Positions 26,476 through 35,344 of a stretch of DNA of 64,000 nucleotides are shown piece after piece. The notes below the pieces were generated by a model. That model was not told the DNA's origin. It was given only the letters and a program-made list of their open reading frames with translations, and searched no databases. Origin of the DNA: Novosphingobium sp. 32-60-15 (lineage in GTDB: Bacteria; Pseudomonadota; Alphaproteobacteria; Sphingomonadales; Sphingomonadaceae); the NCBI RefSeq assembly GCF_002280675.1, contig NZ_NCEN01000018.1, forward strand, positions 31,704 to 95,703, written 5' to 3'. Numbering within the stretch: position 1 is the stretch's first letter; the number at the start of each line of letters is the position of its first letter. A program made the translations under genes and the position numbers.

Positions 26476-27186
26476 ATGTCCAAAAAGCTTTATGCCGATG
26501 CCGCAGCCGCGCTTGACGGTCTGTTGCGCGATGACTTGCTAATAGCGTGCGGTGGTTTCGGCCTGTGCGGTGTTCCCGAACGCTTGCTGGATGCGGTGCG
26601 CGACAGCGGGGTGAAGGGGCTGACCTTTGCCAGCAACAACGCCGGAATTGACAACGAAGGCATCGGCAAGTTGCTGCGCACGCGCCAGGTGCGCAAAATG
26701 ATCTCGTCCTATGTCGGCGAAAACAAGGAATTTGAACGGCAGTACCTTTCGGGCGAACTGGAGGTCGAGTTTTCCCCCCAGGGCACGCTGGCCGAACGGA
26801 TGCGCGCAGGCGGCGCTGGCATTCCCGGCTTTTACACCAAGACCGGCGTTGGTACGCTGGTGGCACAGGGTAAGGACACCAAGGTTTTCAACGGGCAGGA
26901 ATATCTGCTGGAACAGGGCATCTTTGCCGATCTGTCGCTGGTCAAGGCGTGGAAGGCCGACGAAAGCGGTAATGTCGTGTTCCGCAAGACCGCCCGCAAT
27001 TTCAACGTGCCCGCCGCCACATGCGGCAAGGTTTGCGTAGTAGAGGTTGAGGAAATCGTACCCCTTGGCAGCCTTGATCCTGACAGCATCCACCTGCCCG
27101 GCGTTTATGTGCAGCGGATAATTGTCGGTGCGCCTTATGACAAGAAAATCGAGTTCCGCACCGTGCGTGAGCGTGAAGCAGCCTGA
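26476..27186 (+). CDS. scoA: Succinyl-CoA:3-ketoacid CoA-transferase subunit A
   Basis: 236 residues. Class I CoA-transferase alpha subunit with the glycine motif ACGGFGLCGVPERLL (residues 24-38) and FTKT-like FYTKTGVGT. With ScoB it moves CoA from succinyl-CoA to acetoacetate, feeding ketone bodies or polyhydroxybutyrate-derived acetoacetate into central metabolism. ATG 26476 follows aggagag. scoB begins 54 bp downstream. Adipate-type 3-oxoadipate CoA-transferase is the main alternative. Confidence 0.9.
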   Translation: MSKKLYADAAAALDGLLRDDLLIACGGFGLCGVPERLLDAVRDSGVKGLTFASNNAGIDNEGIGKLLRTRQVRKMISSYVGENKEFERQYLSGELEVEFSPQGTLAERMRAGGAGIPGFYTKTGVGTLVAQGKDTKVFNGQEYLLEQGIFADLSLVKAWKADESGNVVFRKTARNFNVPAATCGKVCVVEVEEIVPLGSLDPDSIHLPGVYVQRIIVGAPYDKKIEFRTVREREAA

Positions 27187-27240
27187 CCTGTTCAGGCCCA
27201 CCGCCCCACAACTGCTGAAATCTTTTGGAAAGAACAGACA

Positions 27241-27900
27241 ATGACCACCCATGACGGACTGAAAACAGGCTGGACCCGCGACCAGATGGCAGCGCGCGCC
27301 GCACAGGAATTGCAGGACGGTTATTACGTCAACCTTGGCATCGGCATCCCCACGCTGGTGGCCAATCACGTGCCCGAAGGCATGACCGTGACCTTGCAAT
27401 CGGAAAACGGGATGCTCGGCATCGGCCCGTTCCCTTATGCCGGCGAAGAAGATGCCGATCTGATCAACGCGGGCAAGCAAACGATCAGCGAATTGCCGCA
27501 GACCGCCTATTTCGACAGCGCCACCAGCTTTGCCATGATCCGTGGCGGCAAGATCGACCTCACGGTGCTTGGCGCGATGGAAGTGGCCGAAAACGGCGAC
27601 ATCGCCAACTGGATGGTGCCGGGCAAGATGATCAAGGGCATGGGCGGTGCGATGGATCTGGTGGCAGGCGTCAAGAAGATCATCGTGGTGATGGAACATG
27701 TGGCCAAGGACGGATCGCCAAAGTTCATTCCGGCCTGCACCCTGCCATTGACCGGCGTGGGCGTGGTGGACATGATCGTAACCGACCTTGCCGTCTTTGC
27801 GCGTCCCGATCACGCCTCGCCATTCCGCCTGCTGGAACTGGCACCGGGTGTGACCGCGCAAGATGTTCGGGCCAAGACGACCGCGCATTACATCGACTGA
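27241..27900 (+). CDS. scoB: Succinyl-CoA:3-ketoacid CoA-transferase subunit B
   Basis: 219 residues. Beta subunit with [15 protein letters not shown] (31-45) and the catalytic Glu, E55, in [10 protein letters not shown], which forms the glutamyl-CoA intermediate in this family. [20 protein letters not shown] is another family signature. Forms one transferase with ScoA; the pair is probably regulated by the divergent LysR protein. Confidence 0.93.
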   Translation: MTTHDGLKTGWTRDQMAARAAQELQDGYYVNLGIGIPTLVANHVPEGMTVTLQSENGMLGIGPFPYAGEEDADLINAGKQTISELPQTAYFDSATSFAMIRGGKIDLTVLGAMEVAENGDIANWMVPGKMIKGMGGAMDLVAGVKKIIVVMEHVAKDGSPKFIPACTLPLTGVGVVDMIVTDLAVFARPDHASPFRLLELAPGVTAQDVRAKTTAHYID

Positions 27901-27916
27901 TTGGGAGAAAACGGCC

Positions 27917-28465
27917 ATGGCATCTGAACTTGCAACCATTCCATTGACCCGCCTTGATGGCAGCGCCGACACTTTGGCTAATCACGCGGGCAAAGTGCTG
28001 CTGGTCGTCAATGTCGCATCAAAGTGCGGACTGACCCCGCAATATGAGGGGCTTGAAGCACTGTATAAAGCCAAGGCTGATAGCGGTTTGGAAGTGCTGG
28101 GCTTTCCCGCCAACGATTTTGGCGCGCAGGAGCCAGGATCGCACGAGGAAATTGCCGAGTTCTGCAAGCTCAACTACGGCGTATCCTTCCCGCTCTTTGC
28201 CAAAGGCGATGTGACCGGCCCTGCCAAGCAGCCGCTCTATGCAGCGCTGACACAAGCCTTGCCGACCAAGCAAGGCCCAGCCGACGAGTTCCGCGAACGC
28301 CTTAAGGGCTATGGCATGACGCCGACACAAGACCCCGAGGTATTGTGGAACTTCGAAAAGTTCCTGATCGCACGCGATGGCACCGTGGCCGCGCGGTTTG
28401 CTCCCGGCGTGACGCCTGATGATCCGGCATTGTTGGCGGCGGTCGAGGCTGAACTGGCGAAGTGA
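27917..28465 (+). CDS. Glutathione peroxidase-family thiol peroxidase
   Basis: 182 residues. The catalytic tetrad is complete: peroxidatic C37 (NVASKCGLTPQYEGLE), Q71 (FGAQEPG), W144 and N145 (WNFEKFLI). The resolving Cys, C83 in FCKLNYGVSFPLF, suggests a thioredoxin-dependent peroxidase, as known for most bacterial members. The canonical Cys in FPCNQF is Ala here. ATG 27917 follows gggagaa, 16 bp after scoB, so it may share that transcript. Confidence 0.93.
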   Translation: MASELATIPLTRLDGSADTLANHAGKVLLVVNVASKCGLTPQYEGLEALYKAKADSGLEVLGFPANDFGAQEPGSHEEIAEFCKLNYGVSFPLFAKGDVTGPAKQPLYAALTQALPTKQGPADEFRERLKGYGMTPTQDPEVLWNFEKFLIARDGTVAARFAPGVTPDDPALLAAVEAELAK

Positions 28466-28484
28466 TCTGCGCCTTGTGAATTGT

Positions 28485-28513
28485 GCATGGGGCGTTAGGT
28501 TTGCGCCCCATGC
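28485..28513 (+). promoter_or_regulatory. Hairpin covering the GST start codon
   Basis: A perfect 10-bp inverted repeat (GCATGGGGCG at 28485-28494, CGCCCCATGC at 28504-28513, 9-base loop) places the ATG at 28510 in the stem. There is no T run, so it is not a typical terminator; it could limit translation of the GST gene. Confidence 0.5.
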
Positions 28514-29193
28514 GCTACACATTGATCACCGCCAACCGGAACTATTCAAGCTGGTCATTGCGCCCGTGGGTGCTGATGAAGGCGTTGGGCATAGGTTTTG
28601 CTGACCGGCTTGAACCGTTCACCAAGCCCGCCAATTACGATGAATTCCGCGCCTTTTCGCCCACGGGCCAAGTTCCGGTTCTGGTTGATGGCGCGCGAAC
28701 GGTGTGGGATTCGCTGGGCATCACGCTCTATCTTGCGGAACGGCATCCGGGGGTGTGGCCACAGGACGAGGCCGCCCGCGCCTTTGCAATGTGTGCTGTG
28801 ACCGAAATGCAGGGCGGCTTTTCCGCCTTGCGCAATGATTGCACGATGAATGTGGGCGTCCGCGTAAAGCCCCGCCCGATGAGCGCCGCGCTAGTGCGCG
28901 ATGTCGGCCGCCTGCGCGAGATCTTCGAGGAGGGCCTTGGCCGCTTTGGCGGGCCGTGGCTGGCTGGGCCAGACTTTACCGCGCTGGATGCATTCTTTGC
29001 CCCCGTAGCGTTCCGTATCCGCACTTATGGGCTGGACGTGGGGGCGGGGAAAGCTTGGGTCGATCACGTGCTGGCACACCCCGCGATGCGGCAATGGGAG
29101 TCCGAGGCCTTGGCCGAAACATGGCGCGAAGTAGGGCATGAAGCCGAATTGGCCGAATGCGGGGAAGTGACGGCGGATTATCGCAAAGGTTGA
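28510..29193 (+). CDS. Glutathione S-transferase family protein (Ser type)
   Basis: 227 residues. The thioredoxin-like N-terminal domain starts directly with YTLITANRNYSSWSLRPW, where SSWS suggests a Ser-type catalytic residue as in zeta and related GSTs. The C-terminal helical domain has PWLAGPDFTALDAFFAPV. Substrate unknown. ATG 28510 lies inside the right arm of a perfect 10-bp hairpin; an upstream in-frame GTG (28483) would add nine residues. Confidence 0.85.
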   Translation: MRYTLITANRNYSSWSLRPWVLMKALGIGFADRLEPFTKPANYDEFRAFSPTGQVPVLVDGARTVWDSLGITLYLAERHPGVWPQDEAARAFAMCAVTEMQGGFSALRNDCTMNVGVRVKPRPMSAALVRDVGRLREIFEEGLGRFGGPWLAGPDFTALDAFFAPVAFRIRTYGLDVGAGKAWVDHVLAHPAMRQWESEALAETWREVGHEAELAECGEVTADYRKG

Positions 29194-29200
29194 ACCGCCT

Positions 29201-29620
29201 CTAATCCTCGGCCTTGTCCTTGGCGTTCAGCTTCGCCCATAAACTCTCAGTGCCTGCTTCGATGGCGTTGTTCACATATTGTGATGCGACAAGCCAGCCT
29301 TTGAACGGGCGCAGTGTCGCAAGGCAGCCGAAGCCCAGAATAGGCACCGATGTGAGCACGTGCACCCACCATGGCGGCGCATAAGCGACTTCAAGCCATA
29401 CCGCGAGAAACGTCAGCGGGAATGCCGTGATGCAAAGCGCGAAAAACGCAGGGCCATCATCGGCATTGGCGAAATCATAATTCAGCCCGCATTCGGGGCA
29501 GGTTTTTTGCAGTTTCAACCAGCCGTTGAACATGGATGCCTTCGCACAGCGCGGGCACAACCCTTTCCAGCCGCACCGGAAAATCCAGTCGAACTTGGGG
29601 TTTTTCGTGAAAAAGGCCAT
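29201..29620 (-). CDS. DUF983 zinc-ribbon membrane protein
   Basis: 139 residues. An N-terminal CPRC...CPEC zinc-ribbon-like pair (about 20-50) is followed by two hydrophobic segments (about 60-82 and 85-105). This is the DUF983 layout; function unknown. It is divergent from the ferritin-like gene. ATG 29620 chosen over an upstream in-frame start. Confidence 0.85.
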   Translation of the reverse strand: MAFFTKNPKFDWIFRCGWKGLCPRCAKASMFNGWLKLQKTCPECGLNYDFANADDGPAFFALCITAFPLTFLAVWLEVAYAPPWWVHVLTSVPILGFGCLATLRPFKGWLVASQYVNNAIEAGTESLWAKLNAKDKAED

Positions 29621-29726
29621 GCCGGTGATCCTGTATTGTGCGCAACTGTCCATATGCCAGCGGCCACACTTGGCAAGCCCGAAAGGGTATGGTGGAACGG
29701 AATGCAGATTTGTGACATTCTGTAGT

Positions 29727-30386
29727 GTGATACTTATTTTCCAGCGCTTCCGCGCCCGTTTCCTCGACGTTTTGGCGTCGATCTACATCTATAACGAACA
29801 CAGGGGCTATACGTCGCTGGATCGGGTGCTGGATGCTGTGCGCGTGCGTTGCCCTGATGATCCGGCATTCATCGCGGCGATTGCCAAGCATCGCGGCGAT
29901 GAACGCAAACACTATGTCATGTTCAAACGGTGGTTTGAATTGCAGGGGCGCATGCCTTTGGCGGTGGACAGCACGTGCGGGCACATCGACCGGTTCATCG
30001 AAAAAGTGTTCGGCTGTTCGATTGATGATCTGGACACCCAGGGCGTGATCTCCAGCCCCGATGCGTTTGAGCGCTTGTGCCGCGTGATCATGCTGACCGA
30101 ACAGCGCGGCATGGCCCAAGTGGATGTACTGCTGGCCAACCGCCACGTGCAATCGGACAAGGCGATGAAGCGTATCTTCGAGGTTGTGGCGCGCGATGAG
30201 CCGGACCACTGGATGCCCTATGAAAACTGGCTGGACCGGCAGGGCCGCGCCAAGGCAAAGCTGCGCGAACGGTGGTCAGACTATTGGATTCACAAGTCTT
30301 TAATGCTGGTAAAGCTGCCCAGCCTGTTCCTGCGCCGGTCCACCCCGCGCATGACAGCCTGGCCCGATGCGGGCGACACCGCCTGA
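29727..30386 (+). CDS. Ferritin-like domain protein
   Basis: 219 residues from GTG 29727. All-helical, with Glu/His-rich helices such as AKHRGDERKHYVMFKRWFE and VVARDEPDHWMPYENW, which look like the paired EXXH metal ligands of a di-iron ferritin-like fold. Role may be iron handling or oxidation chemistry. No ATG lies in frame nearby, so the start is uncertain; a longer reading would overlap the divergent DUF983 gene. Confidence 0.72.
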   Translation: MILIFQRFRARFLDVLASIYIYNEHRGYTSLDRVLDAVRVRCPDDPAFIAAIAKHRGDERKHYVMFKRWFELQGRMPLAVDSTCGHIDRFIEKVFGCSIDDLDTQGVISSPDAFERLCRVIMLTEQRGMAQVDVLLANRHVQSDKAMKRIFEVVARDEPDHWMPYENWLDRQGRAKAKLRERWSDYWIHKSLMLVKLPSLFLRRSTPRMTAWPDAGDTA

Positions 30387-30445
30387 CCTTATGAACCCTT
30401 CGACAATGCACGGCCCTGTGGTTATCCTGCATCGGGGAGACGGGA

Positions 30446-31057
30446 ATGGCAGGATTTATCGAGGACCGCAGGCCGAGCTTGCTTTCGCGGCTGGTACGCA
30501 AGGCGTTGGTCACATTCTATCGCATGCGCGGGTGGAAAGCGCATGGTGCGCCGCCGGTTGATGGGCGATGCGTGATTATCGCGGCTCCGCATACGTCGAA
30601 TTGGGACTTTCTGTACTTCATCGGGCTGACCGAGGACATCGGCATCCAGCCGCATTTCATGGCCAAAGACAGCCTGTTCCGCTGGCCGATGGGCAAGTTC
30701 ATGCGCGATATGGGCGGGGTGCCGGTGGTGCGATCATCGCGCCAGAACGTGGTTGATACGATGGCGGCCGAGTTTGCACGGCGTGACCGTTTCATGCTGA
30801 CCATCGCGCCTGAAGGCACGCGCGGCAAAGTGGGGCAGTGGCGCACGGGGTTTTATCACATCGCCATGAAGGCGGGCGTGCCTTTGGTGGTGGGCATGAT
30901 GGATTATGGCACCAAGACCGGCGGCCTTGGCCCCGCAATTTGGCCCACGGGCGACTATGACGCTGATATGGCAAAGATTTTCGAGTTTTATCAGACAGTC
31001 ACACCCAAGCATCCTTCGCGCGGGATCGCCAGTTTAGGGCAAGCACTCCATGATTGA
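30446..31057 (+). CDS. Lysophospholipid (1-acylglycerol-3-phosphate-type) acyltransferase
   Basis: 203 residues. PlsC-type acyltransferase with the HX4D catalytic motif HTSNWD (49-54) and the glycerophosphate-binding EGTR (123-126). Likely acylates lysophospholipids or related acceptors at the inner membrane. It overlaps the DUF1295 gene by 8 bp, suggesting a lipid-related pair. Exact acceptor unknown. Confidence 0.88.
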   Translation: MAGFIEDRRPSLLSRLVRKALVTFYRMRGWKAHGAPPVDGRCVIIAAPHTSNWDFLYFIGLTEDIGIQPHFMAKDSLFRWPMGKFMRDMGGVPVVRSSRQNVVDTMAAEFARRDRFMLTIAPEGTRGKVGQWRTGFYHIAMKAGVPLVVGMMDYGTKTGGLGPAIWPTGDYDADMAKIFEFYQTVTPKHPSRGIASLGQALHD

Positions 31058-31847
31058 CGCATTGCTGATCAACGCAGGCCTTCTGGTTCTGGGCATGGCG
31101 ATGCTGTGGCGCATTGCGGTGCGGATCGGCGATGTCAGCTTTATCGACGCGGTTTGGGGCGGCGGTATGGGCGTATTGGCGCTGATATCATGGCTGCATG
31201 TGAACGGCGGAGCGGGCGCGCGCGCAAGTTTGATCGCTGCGATGGCTTCGATCTGGGCGGCGCGGCTGGCTTGGCACTTGTATGCGCGGTGGCGGGTGCA
31301 TGGTGAAGACCCGCGCTATGCCAGGATGCTGGGCAAGGCGCGGGTAGAGGCCCGGTATGGGGCGGCGGCGCTCAAACTGGTGTTTGCACCGCAGGCATTG
31401 CTGCTGTTCATCACTTGCCTGCCCGCGCAATTGGGTATTCTGGCAAGCGGCGGGATGGCGCCTGTGGGCGTTTTGGCGCAGGTTGGTGGCGTTTTGTGGC
31501 TTATCGGCATTGCATTCGAGGCGGTTGGCGATTGGCAGTTAAGCCGCTTCCGCGCCGATCCTGCCAACAAAGGCCGCGTGCTGGATACTGGGCTGTGGCG
31601 CTATACCCGGCACCCCAATTACTTTGGCGATGCCTGCGTGTGGTGGGGTATCTGGCTGGCGGCGGCAGAGGCCGGATTATGGGTTGCGCTGGTGAGCGCC
31701 ATTGGCCCTGTATTCCTGACGTTCACCCTGACCCGCTGGTCTGGCAAGCCGCTGTTGGAAAAGGACATGGCGGCGCGGCGGCCCGGCTATGCCGAATATG
31801 TGCGGCGCACTTCGGGGTTCATTCCATGGTGGCCCAAGCGCGGCTGA
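31050..31847 (+). CDS. DUF1295 membrane protein (steroid reductase/isoprenylcysteine methyltransferase-like)
   Basis: 265 residues with several membrane segments and the C-terminal RYTRHPNYFGDACVWWGIW motif, typical of the DUF1295 family related to 3-oxo-5-alpha-steroid 4-dehydrogenases and NNMT-type membrane methyltransferases. Reaction unknown. Overlaps the acyltransferase gene. Confidence 0.88.
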   Translation: MIDALLINAGLLVLGMAMLWRIAVRIGDVSFIDAVWGGGMGVLALISWLHVNGGAGARASLIAAMASIWAARLAWHLYARWRVHGEDPRYARMLGKARVEARYGAAALKLVFAPQALLLFITCLPAQLGILASGGMAPVGVLAQVGGVLWLIGIAFEAVGDWQLSRFRADPANKGRVLDTGLWRYTRHPNYFGDACVWWGIWLAAAEAGLWVALVSAIGPVFLTFTLTRWSGKPLLEKDMAARRPGYAEYVRRTSGFIPWWPKRG

Positions 31848-31854
31848 ATGCAAC

Positions 31855-31883
31855 AAAGCCCCGGTCTTGCGGACCGGGGCTTT
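31855..31883. terminator. Bidirectional terminator hairpin
   Basis: A perfect 12-bp stem (AAAGCCCCGGTC / GACCGGGGCTTT) with a short loop lies between the convergent DUF1295 and TonB-receptor genes. Only short T runs flank it. Confidence 0.75.
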
Positions 31884-31940
31884 GCATTACGAAGCGGGCT
31901 ATTTGGATGGGGAGCGGCCCGCTTCGGGGGTTATCCCTGC

Positions 31941-34277
31941 TTAGAAGCGGACGCCCAGTGTGACGTTCCACGTGCGCGGATCGCCGTAATAGACGCTTTG
32001 AATGTTACCGACCGAGCTGAATTCCTGCCCATCGGTCTTGTACAGCGTGTTGCCGACGTTGCGCACCGCACCGCGCAAGTAGAACTTGTCGAAATCCACC
32101 TGGGCATAGAGGTTGCCCATCCAGTAGCCATCTTCGGTCAGGCCCGCGCGATTATCGACCGAGAGGAAGTGCTTGTCGACAAAGCGCGCATCACCGCCAA
32201 GGCTGAGCGAGGCTTCGCCCAGCGGAATGCGGTATTCACCACCAACGCGCAAAGTGAGCGGCGGGGCAAAGGCCGGACGGCAGGTGATGGCCTGACCGGT
32301 GGGGTTGCAGCTGAATGCAGGGGCGCGGCGGCCGTCGTTGAACTCCTTGTAATCAGCATCGAGATAGCCGACCGACGCAAACAGCGTGACCGGCGTTGCA
32401 GGCCGCACGTTGATATCAAATTCGAAGCCCTGGATACGCAACTTGCCAGCGTTGAGCACAGGGAAGCTGCCACCGGTGATGCCGGTGTTGCCGCCTCCGA
32501 CGCGGGCCTGGAAGTTTTCGTAATCCGAATAGAACGCAGCGCCCGATACGTTCACGCGGCCATCAAGGAACGAACCCTTTGCGCCCACTTCGTAAGTCCA
32601 CACGGTTTCAGGCTTGAACGTGGGCACAATCACCGTGGCACCGTTCACGACTTGGGTAACATCGCCCACGCCATTGACGCGACCATTGAACCCGCCCGAT
32701 TTGAAGCCACGGCTGGCCGAGGCATAGACCATGGTGTTCTGCGATGGCTTGTAAGACAGCGTCGCCGATGGGGTCCACGCTTCATAGGTCACGCTGTTGG
32801 CGGTGTTGAAGGGCGCTGGCAGATTGGTTGGGAATGCAAACGTGCTGCGGATCACGATGGCCGGGAATACCGGGCTGGACGTGGTGGCCGTGGTTGTACG
32901 GAAGTATTCCTTGGTTTCACGCGTATAACGCAAGCCCGCGGTGAGCGAGAGCGCTTCGGTGAAATCATAGGTCAACTGGCCGAACGCGGCATAGGACTTG
33001 GTGTCCTGTTCATCGTCAATCGTCCGCAGGAAGTTGAGCGGTGTGCCAACGTATTGCAGATAGCTGTCAGCATAGGCTTCCTGATGCGAGGTGACGTGCT
33101 CGTTCAGGTAATAGAGGCCGAGCACGCCCTTGAGCTTGTCGGCATCAAGTTTGAGCTGCAGTTCCTGACTGAACTGGTCTTGGCGCGTGCCCACGAAAAC
33201 GTCGCCGACTTCGGCGGTGGTGGCGTCAATATCGACGAAGAAATCGGTCTTCAGCTTACGATAAGCGGTGATCGATGAAAGCTGCAGTGCATCTGACAGA
33301 TCGACGTTGATCGTGCCCGATACGCCCCAATGATCAAGCCGCTGGCCTTCGTTGTTATTGAAGCTGGTCGACGCTTTGTAGTCCCATTCACCAACCGCGG
33401 CAGGCGCGATTGTGAAGGGTGTAAGCCCGGTAAACGTAGCGTTGTAATTGAAGCCCACCAGCGGTGCGGTGTTTTGGCCCAGTGTAAGCGCATTGCGCTG
33501 GCGCGTATAATCGCCTGCAATCAGCACTTCGACCGTTTCGACCGGCTGCGCGCGCAAAATGGCGCGGCCTGACAGGTTGTTGCGATCATTGTACTTTTTG
33601 CCGGTGCGGGGATCGGTGACGATGCCATCGCGATCATCGTAAACGCCAGCTACCGACAGCGCGAGTTTGTCTGCCACCAGCGGAGCCGAGACATAACCCT
33701 TGGCGGTCACTTCATTGAAGCGACCGTAAGTGATTGCGCCTTCACCGCGCAAGGTGTTGAAGTCCGGCTTTTTTGACACGACGTTGACCGCGCCGCCAAT
33801 GGTGTTCTTGCCGTAAAGCGTGCCTTGCGGGCCGCGCAGCACTTCAACGCGCTGGACATCAAACAGATTGAGCAATGCGCCCTGGATGCGGCTGAGATAC
33901 ACGCCATCGACATAGACGCCGACCGCCGGATCAAAAGTTTGCAACGCGTCGGGCTGGCCGATGCCGCGAATGTAGAAGTTGGCGCTGCTGGCCGAGCCAC
34001 GGCCCTGCACGATGTTGACGTTGGGGATGGCGCCCTGAATGCCGGACAAGTCCTTGGCACCGGCCTTTTCGAGCGCTTCCGTGCTGAGGGCAGACATCGA
34101 GATCGGCACATCCAGCAAACGCTCTTCACGGCGGCGCGCGATCACAAGGATTTCGCCGCTGGCGTCAGAGACGGTTGCTTCATCAGCAGGGGCTTCTTGC
34201 GCAAAAGCAGGAAGGGCGGGCAGTGCAAACAGCACAGCAGATGCGGCCAAAGCGGCGCGCATGGAAATTCGGGTCAT
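31941..34277 (-). CDS. TonB-dependent outer-membrane receptor
   Basis: 778 residues. Signal peptide (about 1-26, ending PAFA), TonB-box/plug region with GEILVIARRREERLLDVPIS and RGPQGTLYGKNTIGGAVNV, then a long beta-barrel ending in the WNVTLGVRF C-terminal strand with terminal Phe. The substrate is not evident; large families of this type in sphingomonads take up aromatic or other scarce compounds. It is divergent from a TetR gene with an operator-like palindrome between them (34333-34352). Confidence 0.95.
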   Translation of the reverse strand: MTRISMRAALAASAVLFALPALPAFAQEAPADEATVSDASGEILVIARRREERLLDVPISMSALSTEALEKAGAKDLSGIQGAIPNVNIVQGRGSASSANFYIRGIGQPDALQTFDPAVGVYVDGVYLSRIQGALLNLFDVQRVEVLRGPQGTLYGKNTIGGAVNVVSKKPDFNTLRGEGAITYGRFNEVTAKGYVSAPLVADKLALSVAGVYDDRDGIVTDPRTGKKYNDRNNLSGRAILRAQPVETVEVLIAGDYTRQRNALTLGQNTAPLVGFNYNATFTGLTPFTIAPAAVGEWDYKASTSFNNNEGQRLDHWGVSGTINVDLSDALQLSSITAYRKLKTDFFVDIDATTAEVGDVFVGTRQDQFSQELQLKLDADKLKGVLGLYYLNEHVTSHQEAYADSYLQYVGTPLNFLRTIDDEQDTKSYAAFGQLTYDFTEALSLTAGLRYTRETKEYFRTTTATTSSPVFPAIVIRSTFAFPTNLPAPFNTANSVTYEAWTPSATLSYKPSQNTMVYASASRGFKSGGFNGRVNGVGDVTQVVNGATVIVPTFKPETVWTYEVGAKGSFLDGRVNVSGAAFYSDYENFQARVGGGNTGITGGSFPVLNAGKLRIQGFEFDINVRPATPVTLFASVGYLDADYKEFNDGRRAPAFSCNPTGQAITCRPAFAPPLTLRVGGEYRIPLGEASLSLGGDARFVDKHFLSVDNRAGLTEDGYWMGNLYAQVDFDKFYLRGAVRNVGNTLYKTDGQEFSSVGNIQSVYYGDPRTWNVTLGVRF

Positions 34278-34332
34278 CAGACAAGCTCCCTCTCACGGAC
34301 TTCGTCGTCCGCCTCTGCAGCTCAATATTGAA

Positions 34333-34352
34333 AGTTGAACCATCTTTCAACT
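34333..34352. promoter_or_regulatory. Putative TetR operator between TonB receptor and tetR
   Basis: AGTTGAA-N6-TTCAACT, a 20-bp palindrome, lies within a larger symmetric sequence (TTGAAAG and CTTTCAA arms). It is 55 bp upstream of the receptor start and 89 bp upstream of the regulator start. Confidence 0.6.
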
Positions 34353-34441
34353 TCGTATTGTGAGGTTAGGCTTTTGTCGTTACGCATAGTGGCGAAACGG
34401 CAACAGGCTGATGGGGTCGGTGGTTGCCGGGGGAGAATGTC

Positions 34442-35053
34442 ATGGCCGAAACAAGCGCTGCCAGTCCGGGCAAAGTGCCAAGGACGGCGCGCGGGCGCGA
34501 AACGCTGCGCAAGCTGCTGGATGCAGCGGCGGCAGAGTTTGGCGAGCGCGGCTTTCATGAAGCATCGATCAGCGGGATTACCCGGCGGGCGGGCACCGCG
34601 CTGGGCAGCTTTTACACTTATTTCGATTCGAAGGACGCGATCTTTACCGCGCTGGTCCGCGATATGTCAGCCCGCGTAGCGACCGCGGCCGCAGGCGCGG
34701 TGTCCCAAGGCGCGCATGGCCTGCAACGCGAAGGCGAGGCACTGGCGGGGTTCCTGCACTTTGCGCGGGAGCACAAGGAAATCTATCGGATCATCGATGA
34801 AGCCGAATTCGCCGATCCCGCCAGCTATCGCGCGCATTACGAAGGCACCGCCACCCGCATTGCCGCACGTCTGGCCGAAGGTGTGAAAGCTGGCACCATC
34901 CGCGATGGCGAACAGGATGTGCGCGCATGGGCGATCATGGGCATGAACGTGTTCCTCGGCCTGCGCTTTGGCGTGTGGGATGATGCACGGCCGGTTGAGG
35001 ACATTGCCGAGGTAGCAGCCGATTTGCTGAGCGAGGGCTTGCAGGTGCGCTGA
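34442..35053 (+). CDS. TetR-family transcriptional regulator
   Basis: 203 residues. N-terminal TetR HTH (about 20-68: FGERGFHEASISGITRRAG, then GSFYTYFDSKDAIF) and an all-helical ligand-binding C-terminal domain. Divergent from the TonB receptor, so it likely represses that gene and itself. ATG 34442 follows gggggagaatgtc. Ligand unknown. Confidence 0.92.
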   Translation: MAETSAASPGKVPRTARGRETLRKLLDAAAAEFGERGFHEASISGITRRAGTALGSFYTYFDSKDAIFTALVRDMSARVATAAAGAVSQGAHGLQREGEALAGFLHFAREHKEIYRIIDEAEFADPASYRAHYEGTATRIAARLAEGVKAGTIRDGEQDVRAWAIMGMNVFLGLRFGVWDDARPVEDIAEVAADLLSEGLQVR

Positions 35054-35110
35054 TTCCCGGACTTGCCGCCGTCCTTCTACTTAGCTATATAGTTAGCCAA
35101 GGAGAGTTCG

Positions 35111-35344
35111 ATGGCGCAATTTTCAGTCCACGATGCCAAAACCAATTTGTCACGCCTCATCGCAGATGCGCTTGCCGGTGGTGATGTGGTGATCGCGCGC
35201 GGCAACGTACCAGCCGTACGGCTTGTGCCAGTCACTCCGCGCGGGAAGCGGCAATTCGGCGCGCTAAGAGGCAAGATCGCGTGTGATGCGGGTTTTGACG
35301 AAGCGCTGCCCGACGACGAACTGGAGGGGTGGAATCTCGGGTGA
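35111..35344 (+). CDS. Phd/YefM-family antitoxin
   Basis: 77 residues beginning FSVHDAKTNLSRLIADALAG, the Phd/YefM N-terminal DNA-binding fold, followed by a hydrophobic strand and a flexible acidic C-terminus that would neutralise the toxin. aaggagag precedes ATG 35111. The stop overlaps the PIN toxin start (GTGA), normal for toxin-antitoxin pairs. Confidence 0.85.
   Translation: MAQFSVHDAKTNLSRLIADALAGGDVVIARGNVPAVRLVPVTPRGKRQFGALRGKIACDAGFDEALPDDELEGWNLG

Noticed and set aside
26539..27972. 477-codon minus-strand open frame across scoAB
   Set aside because: It spans two real genes and their spacer on the opposite strand; an artefact of codon bias.
31848..33278. 476-codon + strand open frame under the TonB receptor
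   Set aside because: It runs antisense to a clear receptor gene and shows His/Arg-rich shadow composition with no domains.
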